A DNA stretch of 64,000 nt, from assembly GCF_016464425.1 (NCBI RefSeq), contig NZ_JADDKQ010000018.1:1-64000 (forward strand). Direction: 5' to 3'. This DNA comes from Actinotalea solisilvae (GTDB lineage: Bacteria > Actinomycetota > Actinomycetes > Actinomycetales > Cellulomonadaceae). Of this stretch, positions 43,885-52,661 are shown piece after piece. Within the stretch, counting starts at the first letter, position 1. Every line of letters begins with the position of its first letter. The translations under genes were made by a program, and so were the position numbers. The notes beneath the pieces were generated by a model that ran no database searches, was not told the origin of the DNA, and saw only the letters and a list, made by a program, of their open reading frames with translations.

Positions 43885-46191
43885 TCAGACGGCGCGCTCG
43901 GCGCGCGTGACGAGCAGGGCGAGCTCGGTGCGCGACCCGACGCCGAGCTTGCGGAAGATGCTCGTGAGGTGGACCTCGACCGTCCGCTCCGACAGGCCGA
44001 GGTGACGGGCCGCGAGCCGGTTGGAGGCGCCGTCGGCGATGACGTGGGCGACCTCGCACTCGCGCTCGGTCAGGGCGTCCGCCCAGGCCGGGTCGGGCCC
44101 GGGCCGCGCGCCGACGAGGCGTGGGGCCGCGGCGCCCGCCACCCGCAGGGGCGCACGAGGCGCCGCGGCCCGCGCGACGAGGCGCTCCGCGAGCCGCGCG
44201 ACGGCGCCCGCACCCGCGCCCTCGAGCAGCCCCGCGGCCGCGCGCAGGTGGTCGACGCCCTCCGCGGCGCGTCCGGCGCGGACCAGCGCCTGCCCCGCGA
44301 CGAGCCGCGTGAGCCCGTGCTCGACGGGGCTCGCGAGCGAGCGGCCGAGCGCGAGCGCCACGGCGAGCGCCCGGTCGAGCGCGCCCCGCGCGACGTCGAG
44401 CCGCGCCCACGCCGTCGGGACCAGGGCGGTCACGAGGTCCGTGTCGCCCGCACCCGTCGCCGCGCTCGGGGCCGCGTCGCCCGGGACGTCACCGGCCGCC
44501 GTCGTCGGCGTGAGGAGGCAGGCCTCGTCGGGCCGGAGGGTGGGCAGCGGCAGCGCGGCCGGGCACGAGCGTTCGGCGCAGAGCTCGAACAGGGTCGCCG
44601 CGCCGGGCGCCTCGCCCTGGAGCAGGAGGGCGAACGCCCGGTCGGTGAGCAGGCCGGTGCGGACCGCGGGGCTCTGCGGCAGGGGCACGAGACGCTCGAG
44701 CGCGTCGGCGAGCACGCCGCGCTCGCCGTGCGCGAGCACCGACGCCCGGCCCGCCACGACGGCGGCCGCGCCGTGCACGCACAGCCCGACGGGCAGCCGC
44801 AGCGACGCCCGGGTGAGCACCGCCAGCGCGCCCGGCGGGTTGCCCGCCCAGGTCTCGACGAGCGCCTCGCCGAGGCGCACGTGGGCCTCGACGAGCGGCG
44901 TGAGGGCGCGGGCGTCCTCCTCGGCGGACGCCGAGGACCACGCGCGGTCGCCGGGCAGCGGCGCCAGCGCCGCGAGCACCGCGGCGACCGCCCCGCGGGC
45001 GGCGTCGACCTGCCCCTCGGCGGCGAGCGCGGCGGCGCGCAGCACGCCGACCATGGCGGCGCGCACGGGGTCGCCGTCGGCGGGCGAAGGCAGGACGGGC
45101 GGCACGCGTCCCGCGAGCAGCGTGACGGTCGCCTCGGCGAGCGCCCGCACGCCGGGGTCGGGCGCCGGGCCCCGGGCGGGCGCGGCGTCGGGGCTGTCGG
45201 GCGGCGGCTCCGCGTCGCCGCGCGCGGCGTGCAGGACGCGCGCGACGAGCCGGGACCACGCCGACCCGTCCCGGTCGACCAGCTCGCGCGGCACCTGGCC
45301 CGTGAGGTGGCTCACCGCGACGAGCAGGCCCGTGCGGACGTCGTCGGCGGCCTCGGGCGGGCACGTCCGCAGGGCCTCGCGCAGCAGGTCGGCGGCCTCG
45401 GCGACGTGGCCCGCGTGCAGCGCCGCGCGGCCCGCGACGGCGACCGCACGAGGTCGCGCGGCTCCCTCGGCGTGGCTCATGGCCTCGTGCGCGACGCGCT
45501 GGGCCCACACCGCGTCGCCGCGCGCGAGCATCCGTCCGGCGACCGCGACGAGGGGCTCGGCGACGTCGGGCTCGCCCGCGAGGCACGCGAGGGCGCGGTG
45601 CCACGTCGCCGCGTCCTCGTCGCCGTCGGCCTCGTGGACGGCGGCGAGGCGGCGGTGGACGGCGGTGCGCTCGGCGACGCTCGCGTCGTCGTGGACGACG
45701 GACCGGACGCGCGGGTCGCGGACGCGCACCCGGCCCGCCACGAGGTCGAGGCACGCCACGGCCCCGCCCCCCAGCAGCGCGTCGAGGTCGATCCCGGCGG
45801 CCCTCAGGAGCACGTCGGTGCGCCCGGCGACGGACACCGCCGCGACGAGCAGGACGCGCCGGTCGCCGTCGGCCAGGGCCTCGAGCACGGGAGCCACGGC
45901 GCGGCGCACCGCGGGCGCGGCCGGCAGGGGGTCGGGCACGAGCGCGAGGCCGGCGAGCTGCTCGGCGGTGAGCAACCGCGCCGTCTCGACGACCGCGTCG
46001 GGCTCCCCCGCGAGCGAGATGACCAGCAGCTCGGCGACGTGCGGGGCGACGTGCGTGAGGCCGTGCTCCGCGAGGTGGGTCAGCGCCTCGAGGGCGTCGA
46101 GCGGTCGTGCGCGGTCCCCGGCCGAGACCGCGCGCGGAACCACAGCCACCGGGACCCCCTCGTCGGTGCCGCGCGACCGGTGGCGAGCCAC
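43885..46191 (-). CDS. Large LuxR-family regulator without P-loop
   Basis: 768-residue regulator. The C-terminal LuxR helix-turn-helix is clear ('ALTERECEVAHVIADGASNRLAARHLGLSERTVEVHLTSIFRKLGVGSRTELALLV', ~700-760). The long Ala/Leu-rich middle is probably helical TPR-like repeats as in LAL (MalT-like) regulators. The N-terminus begins where LAL proteins usually follow their ATPase core: no Walker A (GxxxxGKT) is seen, and none is found in frame upstream before ridA. It starts at GTG 46191. Lies directly upstream of the chitinase gene on the same strand, 214 bases apart, and may control it. Confidence 0.82.
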   Translation of the reverse strand: MARHRSRGTDEGVPVAVVPRAVSAGDRARPLDALEALTHLAEHGLTHVAPHVAELLVISLAGEPDAVVETARLLTAEQLAGLALVPDPLPAAPAVRRAVAPVLEALADGDRRVLLVAAVSVAGRTDVLLRAAGIDLDALLGGGAVACLDLVAGRVRVRDPRVRSVVHDDASVAERTAVHRRLAAVHEADGDEDAATWHRALACLAGEPDVAEPLVAVAGRMLARGDAVWAQRVAHEAMSHAEGAARPRAVAVAGRAALHAGHVAEAADLLREALRTCPPEAADDVRTGLLVAVSHLTGQVPRELVDRDGSAWSRLVARVLHAARGDAEPPPDSPDAAPARGPAPDPGVRALAEATVTLLAGRVPPVLPSPADGDPVRAAMVGVLRAAALAAEGQVDAARGAVAAVLAALAPLPGDRAWSSASAEEDARALTPLVEAHVRLGEALVETWAGNPPGALAVLTRASLRLPVGLCVHGAAAVVAGRASVLAHGERGVLADALERLVPLPQSPAVRTGLLTDRAFALLLQGEAPGAATLFELCAERSCPAALPLPTLRPDEACLLTPTTAAGDVPGDAAPSAATGAGDTDLVTALVPTAWARLDVARGALDRALAVALALGRSLASPVEHGLTRLVAGQALVRAGRAAEGVDHLRAAAGLLEGAGAGAVARLAERLVARAAAPRAPLRVAGAAAPRLVGARPGPDPAWADALTERECEVAHVIADGASNRLAARHLGLSERTVEVHLTSIFRKLGVGSRTELALLVTRAERAV

Positions 46192-46250
46192 CGCGCCGCG
46201 ACCCTGCGCTGCCGACCCTAGCGAGCGTCACCCGCCGCGAGAACCCCTCG

Positions 46251-46266
46251 GGTGACACGAGTCACC
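46251..46266. promoter_or_regulatory. Palindrome upstream of the LuxR-type gene
   Basis: GGTGAC-ACGA-GTCACC, a perfect inverted repeat 59 bases upstream of the LuxR-type start. Its first 13 bases match the candidate site upstream of the GH16 glucanase at 12 positions. A longer imperfect pairing with GTCACCCG at 46227-46234 is also possible. Confidence 0.5.
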
Positions 46267-46306
46267 GGTGGTCGCGCGACCATCGCGCGTCACCGGCCGA
46301 GGGCGC

Positions 46307-46831
46307 TCAGTCGACCTCGACGACGAGCTCGATCTCGACCGGGGCGTCCAGCGGGAGGACCGCAACCCCCACGGCGCTGCGCGCGTGCGCGCCGGCCGCG
46401 CCCAGGACGTCGCGGAGCAGCTCGCTCGCGCCGTTGACGACGGCGGGTTGACCGGTGAAGCCCGGCTCGCTCGCGACGAACCCCACGAGCTTGACCACGC
46501 GCCGGACGCGGTCCAGGCCGCCGACCTCCGCCGCGACCGCGGCGAGCGCGTTGAGCACGCACGTGCGCGCGAGCGCGGCCGCCTCCTCGGGCGGCACGCA
46601 CCCGGCCGAGGTGCCGACCTTGCCCGTCGCGGCCATCGCGCCGCCGACCAGCGGGAGCTGGCCGGACGTCCAGACCCACGACCCGCTGCGGACGGCGGGC
46701 ACGTAGGCCGCGACGGGCGCGGGCACGGGCGGCAGGGTGAGGCCGAGGGCGGCGAGCCGTGCGCTCGGCGAGGTCGCGGCCGGCGCGGCCGGGACGGTGG
46801 GGGTCGACGTCGTGTCGGTGGTCGTGGCCAT
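46307..46831 (-). CDS. ridA: RidA family reactive-intermediate deaminase
   Basis: 174-residue RidA/YjgF/Rid protein. The family core is visible: 'AAYVPAVRSGSWVWTSGQLPLVGG', 'TCVLNALAAVAAEVGGLDRVRRVVKLVGFVAS', 'ARSAVGVAVLPLDAPVEIELVVEVD'; the Arg that binds the substrate carboxylate is in 'HARSAVG'. RidA hydrolyses enamines and imines such as 2-aminoacrylate. Placed after tnaA and a permease, it fits well: tryptophanase releases 2-aminoacrylate. An Ala/Thr-rich N-terminal extension of ~40 residues is unusual. ATG 46831 follows GGAGCACCCC. Confidence 0.88.
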   Translation of the reverse strand: MATTTDTTSTPTVPAAPAATSPSARLAALGLTLPPVPAPVAAYVPAVRSGSWVWTSGQLPLVGGAMAATGKVGTSAGCVPPEEAAALARTCVLNALAAVAAEVGGLDRVRRVVKLVGFVASEPGFTGQPAVVNGASELLRDVLGAAGAHARSAVGVAVLPLDAPVEIELVVEVD

Positions 46832-46890
46832 GGGGTGCTCCGTGGGCTGGGGTGGGACGAGGCGAGGGCGCGGGCGCGCCCGGGGAAGGC

Positions 46891-46933
46891 CGCGGCCCCG
46901 CGCCCTCGGCTCGAGGAGGGACGCGGGGCCGCG
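46891..46933 (-). terminator. Hairpin between permease and ridA
   Basis: Perfect 12-bp outer stem CGCGGCCCCGCG (46891-46902) with CGCGGGGCCGCG (46922-46933) and a further inner CCCTC/GAGGG pairing. It follows the permease stop (46942) by nine bases, so it may terminate or attenuate transcription from tnaA-permease into ridA. Confidence 0.7.
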
Positions 46934-46941
46934 GGTGGGGC

Positions 46942-48393
46942 TCAGGCCTGGACGGCGGCGTCGCGCCGGCGCTCGGCGGCCGTCTTCACCCGGAAGGCGA
47001 CGTAGAGGATGCCGACCCACACCGGGCCCACGTACAGGGCGTACCGGAAGTCCGGCAGGAAGCCCATGAGCACGACGACGCCGGCGAGGAACGCGAGGAC
47101 GACGTAGTTGGCGACCGGGTAGAACGGCATCCGGAACCCGAGCGCACGGACCTCGGCGGCCCCGATCCGCTTGCGGAACTTCATCTGCGTGATGACGACC
47201 ATCGTCCAGTTGAAGATGCCCGCGATGAGCGCGACCGAGATGAGGTAGAGGAAGACCTTCCCGGGGAAGAGGAAGTTGAGCACGACGGCGACGGCCGTGA
47301 CGGCCGACGACGTGAGCACGCCCGCGTACGGCGAGCCGCTCTTGTTGAGCTTGCCGAGGTAGCGCGGCGCGTTGCCCTGCAGCGCGAGGCTGTAGAGCAT
47401 CCGGCCGTTGCTGTAGAGGCCGCTGTTGTACGCGGACACCGCCGCGGTGAGCACGACGACGTTGAGCAGCGTCGCGGCCCCGGCGATGCCGATCCGGTCG
47501 AAGATGATGACGAAGGGGCTGCCGCCCTCGCCGATCTGGTTCCACGGGAAGAGGCAGAGCATCACGAAGATGGCGCCGACGTAGAAGATGAGGATGCGGT
47601 AGACGACCTGGTTGATCGCCTTGGGGATGGTGCGCCGGGGGTTGTCCGCCTCGCCGGCCGTGATGCCGATGAGCTCGACGCCGCCGAACGAGAACATCAC
47701 GACGACCAGCGCGGTGACGACGCCCCAGATGCCGTTGGGGAAGAACCCGCCGTGGGCCCACAGGTTGGCCAGGCCGGCCTCGCCGTCGCCCCCGCCGCGC
47801 ACGATCATGACCGCGCCGAAGCCGATCATCGCCATGATCGCGACGACCTTGATGATCGCGAACCAGAACTCGAACTCGCCGTACGCCTTGACGTTGATGA
47901 GGTTGACGGCCGTGATGAGCACGAGGAAGACGGCGGCCGAGACCCAGCTGGGCACGTCCGGCATCCAGTAGTTCACGTAGATGCCGACGACGGCGAGCTC
48001 CGCCATGGAGACGGCGATGTAGTTGAACCAGTAGTTCCAGCCCGAGAAGAAGCCGGCGAACCGGCCCCAGTTCTCGAACGCGTAGTGGCTGAACGCGCCC
48101 GAGACCGGTGTGTGCACCGACATCTCGCCGAGCGCGCGCATGATGAGGAAGATGACGGCGCCGCCCAGGAGGTAGGCGACGGTGATGGCTGGTCCGGCCA
48201 TGCCGATGCTCGTCGCGGAGCCGTAGAACAGGCCCGTCCCGATGGCGCCCCCGAGGGCGATCATCTGGATGTGGCGGTTCTTCAGCCCGCGCACGAGTCC
48301 GGTGCCGGCGGCCGGCTCGGGGGCGGGAGCGGTGCCGGTGCCGAGCGGGGGTGGCTCGGCGACCGACGACCTCTCCTGTGCGGTGGTGCTCAT
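46942..48393 (-). CDS. Amino acid permease (APC superfamily)
   Basis: 483-residue transporter with about twelve membrane helices. The amino acid transporter signature is 'GLKNRHIQMIALGGAIGTGLFYGSATSIGMAGPAITVAYLLGGAVIFLIMRALGEM', and 'FSFGGVELIGITAGEADNPRRTIPKAINQVVYRILIFYVGAI' is the conserved helix 6-7 region. It belongs to the AAT family of proton-coupled importers (AroP/PheP/GabP-like). Given its position just downstream of tryptophanase on the same strand, tryptophan uptake is the natural inference, but the sequence alone does not fix the substrate. Confidence 0.92.
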   Translation of the reverse strand: MSTTAQERSSVAEPPPLGTGTAPAPEPAAGTGLVRGLKNRHIQMIALGGAIGTGLFYGSATSIGMAGPAITVAYLLGGAVIFLIMRALGEMSVHTPVSGAFSHYAFENWGRFAGFFSGWNYWFNYIAVSMAELAVVGIYVNYWMPDVPSWVSAAVFLVLITAVNLINVKAYGEFEFWFAIIKVVAIMAMIGFGAVMIVRGGGDGEAGLANLWAHGGFFPNGIWGVVTALVVVMFSFGGVELIGITAGEADNPRRTIPKAINQVVYRILIFYVGAIFVMLCLFPWNQIGEGGSPFVIIFDRIGIAGAATLLNVVVLTAAVSAYNSGLYSNGRMLYSLALQGNAPRYLGKLNKSGSPYAGVLTSSAVTAVAVVLNFLFPGKVFLYLISVALIAGIFNWTMVVITQMKFRKRIGAAEVRALGFRMPFYPVANYVVLAFLAGVVVLMGFLPDFRYALYVGPVWVGILYVAFRVKTAAERRRDAAVQA

Positions 48394-48454
48394 GGAGATC
48401 GGTGGTCCCTTCGTCGTTGAAAGGCCGTGCTGGTGGGTGGGGGCGTGCGCGCGG

Positions 48455-49831
48455 TCAGTCGACCGGCTTGAGGTGCGAGGTGAAGTGCCGCAGCACCTTG
48501 GGCTCCCAGGTGATCTGGTAGCCCTTGACGCTCGCGGCGCGCTCCTGGACCGCGGCGAGCGCGTCGGCGACGACGTCGAGGTGCGCCTGCGTGTAGACCC
48601 GGCGCGGGACGGCGAGGCGCGTGAACTCGAACGGCGCCCGCAGCTGCGCGCCCGTCTCGGGGTCGCGGTCCATGAGGTAGGAGCCGATGTCGCAGGTGCG
48701 TATGCCGGCCTCGAGGTAGAGCTCGACGACGAGGGCCTGGCCCGGGAACTGGTCGTACGGGATGTGGGGCAGCATCTTGCCCGCGTCGACGAAGACCGCG
48801 TGGCCGCCGACGGGGTTCTGGAACGGGATGCCGTACGCGGTGAGGCGGTCGGCGAGGTACTGCATCTGACCCACGCGGTAGCGCAGGTAGTCGTGGTCCA
48901 GGCCCTCGTAGAGGCCGGTGGTGAGCGCCTCGAGGTCGCGGCCCGAGAGCCCGCCGTAGGTGAGGTAGCCCTCGAACGAGATGACGCGGGTCTTGATCGC
49001 CTCGGTGAGCTCGGCGTCCTCGCGCACCGCGAGCAGCCCGCCCATGTTGACGAGCGCGTCCTTCTTGGCGCTCATCGTGAAGACGTCGCCGTAGCTGAAC
49101 ATCTCGCGCGTGATCTCGAGGGGCGTCGCGTCCGCGAACTCGGGCTCGCGCTCCTTGATGAAGTACGCGTTCTCGGCGTAGCGCGCGGCGTCGATGACGA
49201 CGACGATGCCGTGCTCGCGCGCCACGCGGGCCGTCTCGCGCATGTTCGCCATCGAGACGGGCTGGCCGCCCACGCTGTTGTTGGTGATCGTCATGACGAT
49301 GGCGGCGACGTTCTCGGCGCCGTGCTCCGCGATGAGCGCCTCGAGCCGGGGCACGTCCATGTTGCCCTTGAAGTCGTAGTAGGCGCCGGAGTCGAGGCCC
49401 TCGGGGCAGACGCAGTCGATCGCGCGGCCGCCGGCCAGGCCGACGTGGGCCCGCGTCGTGTCGAAGAACATGTTGGAGATGACGTACTGGCCCGGCGTGA
49501 CGAGGAGCGGGAAGAGCACCTTCTCGGCGGCGCGGCCCTGGTGGACCGGCTGGATGTAGTCGTAGCCGAAGATCTCCTTGCCGGCCTCGAGGAGCCGGTA
49601 GTAGCTGCGGCCGCCCGAGTAGGACTCGTCGCCCCGCATCATCGAGGACCACTGCGCATCGCTCATCGCGCCGGTGCCGCTGTCCGTCTGCAGGTCGATG
49701 TAGACGTTGTCCGCGGAGAGCGCGAACGCGTTGTAGTACGCGTCGCGGATGAAGCCCTCGCGCTCCTCGCGCGTGGTCATCCGGATGGGCTCGACCATCT
49801 TGATCTTGAACGGTTCGGGCATGTAGCGCAT
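48455..49831 (-). CDS. tnaA: Tryptophanase
   Basis: 458-residue PLP enzyme of the beta-eliminating lyase family, which splits tryptophan into indole, pyruvate and ammonia. PLP-lysine is in '[15 protein letters not shown]'. Positions that separate tryptophanase from tyrosine phenol-lyase favour tryptophanase: 'MFFDTTR' has Asp (TPL has Thr), and '[11 protein letters not shown]' lacks the TPL arginine. The C-terminus '[13 protein letters not shown]' also fits. Some positions ('SMANMRETA', '[10 protein letters not shown]') are TPL-like, so a mixed specificity is possible. ATG 49831 follows GAGGAGACGTC. Divergent from a YheO/DauR-type regulator. Confidence 0.88.
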   Translation of the reverse strand: MRYMPEPFKIKMVEPIRMTTREEREGFIRDAYYNAFALSADNVYIDLQTDSGTGAMSDAQWSSMMRGDESYSGGRSYYRLLEAGKEIFGYDYIQPVHQGRAAEKVLFPLLVTPGQYVISNMFFDTTRAHVGLAGGRAIDCVCPEGLDSGAYYDFKGNMDVPRLEALIAEHGAENVAAIVMTITNNSVGGQPVSMANMRETARVAREHGIVVVIDAARYAENAYFIKEREPEFADATPLEITREMFSYGDVFTMSAKKDALVNMGGLLAVREDAELTEAIKTRVISFEGYLTYGGLSGRDLEALTTGLYEGLDHDYLRYRVGQMQYLADRLTAYGIPFQNPVGGHAVFVDAGKMLPHIPYDQFPGQALVVELYLEAGIRTCDIGSYLMDRDPETGAQLRAPFEFTRLAVPRRVYTQAHLDVVADALAAVQERAASVKGYQITWEPKVLRHFTSHLKPVD

Positions 49832-49886
49832 GACGTCTCCTCGTGTCGCGAGCCGGGCGACGGTGTCCGGCCTGTCCAGAAGTTCC

Positions 49887-49968
49887 ACTCGTTGTCGAGT
49901 CTCTCAACTCCTGGTGGCGACCGTAGCACTTCAGGTGAGGTCCTCAACACAGGCCATAAGTCCTCAAC
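49887..49968. promoter_or_regulatory. Phased CTCAAC repeats between tnaA and its regulator
   Basis: GTCCTCAAC occurs at 49940-49948 and 49960-49968, exactly 20 bases apart; a related TCTCTCAAC lies at 49900-49908, 40 bases before the first. All are on the same helix face. An inverted repeat ACTCG-TTGT-CGAGT (49887-49900) adjoins the outermost. This looks like an operator array for the divergent regulator. Confidence 0.55.
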
Positions 49969-50009
49969 GCCGTGTCATGATGGTGACCCCGCTGTGGAAA
50001 GGATTGCCG

Positions 50010-50708
50010 ATGGAAGCCGGGTCTCAGGCGGCCCTTGGGCCCAGTGCGCAGGAGGCCGACGCGCTGCTCACCGTGCTGTCCGGCCTCGTCGAGCCGCTGA
50101 GCCGCACGCTGCCCGCGGACACCGAGGTCGTCCTCCACGACCTGAGGCGGCTGCCGAACTCCGTGGTCGCGATCGCGGGGGACGTCACCGGACGCGCCGT
50201 CGGGAGCCCGGCGACCGACCTGCTGCTGCGCAAGGCCGCGGCCGGGACGCTCGAGACGAGCGTCGGCTACGAGACGCGCCTGCCCGACGGCAGGTCCCTG
50301 CGCTCGACGACGATCGTCGTGCGCGACTCGGCCGGCGAGCCCGTCGCGGCGCTGTGCCTCAACTGCGACGTGATGATCTGGCGCGCGGTCAAGGCCATCG
50401 CCGAGGCCATGCTCCCCGAGGACGCGACGGGCCCAGGTCCCCAGGCAGAGGAGGCGCCGGCCGAGAAGTTCGTCCGGGACATCGACGAGCTCGCCCAGCA
50501 CCTGCTCGCCGAGGCGATCGAGGCGTCCGGCGCCCCGGTGGACCTCATGCAGAAGAAGCACAAGATCGCCGTCGTGCAGGACCTCAAGGACCGCGGCTTC
50601 TTCATGCTCAAGGAGAGCGTCGAGATGGCGGCCGCCGCGCTCCAGGTCACGCGGTTCACGATCTACAACTACCTCAACGAGCTCGGCAACGACGAGCGTG
50701 CGGGCTGA
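50010..50708 (+). CDS. YheO/DauR-type PAS-HTH transcriptional regulator
   Basis: 232-residue regulator. N-terminal PAS-like YheO domain ('LVEPLSRTLPADTEVVLHDLRRLPNSVVAIAGDVTGRAVGSPATDLLL', 'LRSTTIVVRDSAGEPVAALCLNCDV') and C-terminal DauR-type helix-turn-helix ('QKKHKIAVVQDLKDRGFFMLKESVEMAAAALQVTRFTIYNYLNEL'). Such proteins control amino acid catabolic genes beside them. Divergent from tnaA, with a phased repeat array between. Start ATG 50010 has AAGGA six bases upstream; an in-frame ATG at 49980 is less likely. Confidence 0.87.
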   Translation: MEAGSQAALGPSAQEADALLTVLSGLVEPLSRTLPADTEVVLHDLRRLPNSVVAIAGDVTGRAVGSPATDLLLRKAAAGTLETSVGYETRLPDGRSLRSTTIVVRDSAGEPVAALCLNCDVMIWRAVKAIAEAMLPEDATGPGPQAEEAPAEKFVRDIDELAQHLLAEAIEASGAPVDLMQKKHKIAVVQDLKDRGFFMLKESVEMAAAALQVTRFTIYNYLNELGNDERAG

Positions 50709-50792
50709 GCGGTCGCCCCCGTGGCGACCGGACGCGACGCGGCTCGCGACGCCGCAGGTCAGACACCGTCCCTGGTAGGGTCCGCCCGTCGA

Positions 50793-50882
50793 GGAGGGCT
50801 GGCTGAGCGGCCGAAGGCGACGGTCTTGAAAACCGTTGGTGCGACGACCTCGCACCCAAGGGTTCGAATCCCTTGCCCTCCG
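50793..50882 (+). tRNA. tRNA-Ser (UGA anticodon)
   Basis: 90-nt class II tRNA. Acceptor GGAGGGC pairs with GCCCTCC; D-arm GCTGAGCGGCC; anticodon stem ACGGT/ACCGT around loop CTTGAAA with anticodon TGA; long variable arm; T-arm AAGGG-TTCGAAT-CCCTT. No encoded CCA. Reads UCA/UCG codons. Confidence 0.95.
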
Positions 50883-51058
50883 CCCTGTCGGGGACGCCCG
50901 CAGGTCACGCGGTAGCCGTCCGGTGCGCCGACGCCGGGCTGCTGGGGTTACCCCGACCCGGCTCCGTTCGTGCATCTCGTCAGAGCCCGCAGGTGATCAC
51001 GCCTCAGCCCTCGCTCGCGTGCACGGGTCGTGTCGGTGGTCGCCCGTAGTGTCCCGGT

Positions 51059-52426
51059 ATGGACGGATCGCGGGTGCCGACGGGCACATGGGGCGACGAG
51101 TGGGCGTGGTCGGTGCTGCACCGGCTCGCGTCCGAGCTCGACGCGTCGGTGCCCTCCCCCGCCCTGGTCGCCCGCCTCGACGGCCTCGAGCCGGCCGACG
51201 TCGACGATGCCGCCCTGGTCGAGATGGCCGCGGCGTGGGAGCGCGTCGCGTCGTGGGCCGCCGCGGGCCAGGCCCGCGCGGTCCAGGAGCTGCACCGACG
51301 ACGTCGCGGTCTGCACGCCGGGACCGTGGCCGACGAGCTCGCCGCCCGCCTGAACGTCACGCGCGCGGCGGCGGAGGGCAAGCTCGGCCTCGCCGTCGCT
51401 CTGGACACGCTGCCCGAGGTCGCGGACGCCCTCAGTCGCGGCGACCTGGATGTGCGGCGCGCGACCGTCCTCACCGAGGACCTCGCGCACCTGCCCGCCG
51501 ACGCGGCGCGCGAGGTCGCGGCCGCGGTGCTGCCCCAGGCGCGGGAGTGCACGGCACCGCAGCTACGACAGCGGGTGCGCAGGCTGGAGCTCGTCCGCGA
51601 CCCTGACGGCGCCGCACGTCGCCACGACCGCGCACGGGAGCGCCGACGCGTCGAGCTCCAGCCCGCCCCGGACTCGATGGCGTGGCTGACCGCATACCTC
51701 CCCGCGGACGACGCGGTCGCGATCCACACCACCCTCACGGCTCTCGTCGCAGACCGGGCCGAGGGCGACAGCCGGTCGTTGGACGCGCGGCGCGCCGACG
51801 CCCTCGTCGACCTGGCGACCCGGTGGCTCGACGCCGGCACGGCTCCCGACGGCACGCCGCTGGGCACCGCACAAGGGCGGCGCCCGCACCTCGTCCTCAC
51901 CGCGTCCGCGCTCGCCGTCGCCGGACTCACCGACAGCCCCGCGCACCTCGAGGGGTACGGGCCCGTCCCCGCGACGCTCGCCCGTCGGATCGGCGCCCGG
52001 GCCACGTGGGAGCCCCTGCTCGTCGACGCCCGCACCGGCGCTCCCCTCGCGCGGTCCACCGGCCGCTACGCGCCGAGTCAGGGGCTACGAGACGCCGTCG
52101 TCCAGCGGGACGCGACGTGTACGTTCCCGGGCTGCCGCATGCCCGCACGTCGGTGCGACGTCGACCACATCGAGGCCTACGCGCCCGACGCCGGCGGCGA
52201 GGACCAGACGCGCCTGTCGAACCTGCACGCCCTGTGCCGACACCACCACAACCTCAAGACCCGCCGCGAGTGGACGCCCCTCCGCACGCCGTCAGGGCAC
52301 ACGGTCTGGAGCTCGCCCCACGGCCGCCCCTACCGCCGCACGCCCGAGCACACGCCACCTGACCGGCCACCGTCACTGCCCCCGCCTCCCGGCGTGACGG
52401 TCGACCTGGGCCCACCACCCTTCTGA
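51059..52426 (+). CDS. DUF222 and HNH endonuclease domain protein
   Basis: 455-residue protein of a family present in many copies in actinomycete genomes. A long helical DUF222 region (~70-310, 'AAAEGKLGLAVALDTLPEVADALSRGDLDVRRATVLTEDLAHLP') precedes the HNH nuclease module ('RDATCTFPGCRMPARRCDVDHIEAYAPDAGGEDQTRLSNLHALCRHHHNLKT') with two CxxC-type cysteine sites and the His-Asn-His core. It may be a nicking or double-strand endonuclease; true function is not established, and no mobile element is visible here. Stand-alone gene downstream of tRNA-Ser. Confidence 0.87.
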   Translation: MDGSRVPTGTWGDEWAWSVLHRLASELDASVPSPALVARLDGLEPADVDDAALVEMAAAWERVASWAAAGQARAVQELHRRRRGLHAGTVADELAARLNVTRAAAEGKLGLAVALDTLPEVADALSRGDLDVRRATVLTEDLAHLPADAAREVAAAVLPQARECTAPQLRQRVRRLELVRDPDGAARRHDRARERRRVELQPAPDSMAWLTAYLPADDAVAIHTTLTALVADRAEGDSRSLDARRADALVDLATRWLDAGTAPDGTPLGTAQGRRPHLVLTASALAVAGLTDSPAHLEGYGPVPATLARRIGARATWEPLLVDARTGAPLARSTGRYAPSQGLRDAVVQRDATCTFPGCRMPARRCDVDHIEAYAPDAGGEDQTRLSNLHALCRHHHNLKTRREWTPLRTPSGHTVWSSPHGRPYRRTPEHTPPDRPPSLPPPPGVTVDLGPPPF

Positions 52427-52580
52427 TCGAGCGCTGCCGCGGTGGACCCGCTCGTGGTGGGCACCCGAACGCGCGCAGCGTGCGACGACTCGATCGCGCG
52501 CGCCCGTCTGCCCGCCCGGCCGGTCGCCGATCGGTGGCACCTGCCTGACTGTCCCCCGGCCCTCGGCCCTCGGCACGCAC

Positions 52581-52614
52581 ACCGGCCCGGCACCCTGTCG
52601 GGTACCGGGCCGGT
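52581..52614. terminator. Hairpin between convergent HNH and SPFH genes
   Basis: ACCGGCCCGGCACCC (52581-52595) pairs with GGGTACCGGGCCGGT (52600-52614) with a single mismatch and a four-base loop. Placed between two convergent genes (stops 52426 and 52662). Remaining bases of 52427-52661 hold nothing else recognised. Confidence 0.78.
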
Positions 52615-52661
52615 CAGCCGTGCGTTCGGGCGGTCCACGGGTCAGCCCGCGGACGGCGCGC

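Noticed and set aside
46192..46306. Hidden N-terminal ATPase extension of the LuxR-type regulator
   Set aside because: Only 115 bases before ridA ends, no P-loop codons, and a clear operator-like palindrome occupies the region.
48455..49831. Calling the lyase tyrosine phenol-lyase
   Set aside because: Key positions (Asp in FFDTTR, absence of the TPL arginine near GIRTCDIG, C-terminal VLRHFTSHL) agree with tryptophanase; kept only as a minor alternative.
51059..52426. HNH gene as part of a mobile element or homing endonuclease
   Set aside because: No terminal repeats, integrase, transposase or intron/intein structure nearby; DUF222-HNH proteins are ordinary in actinomycetes.
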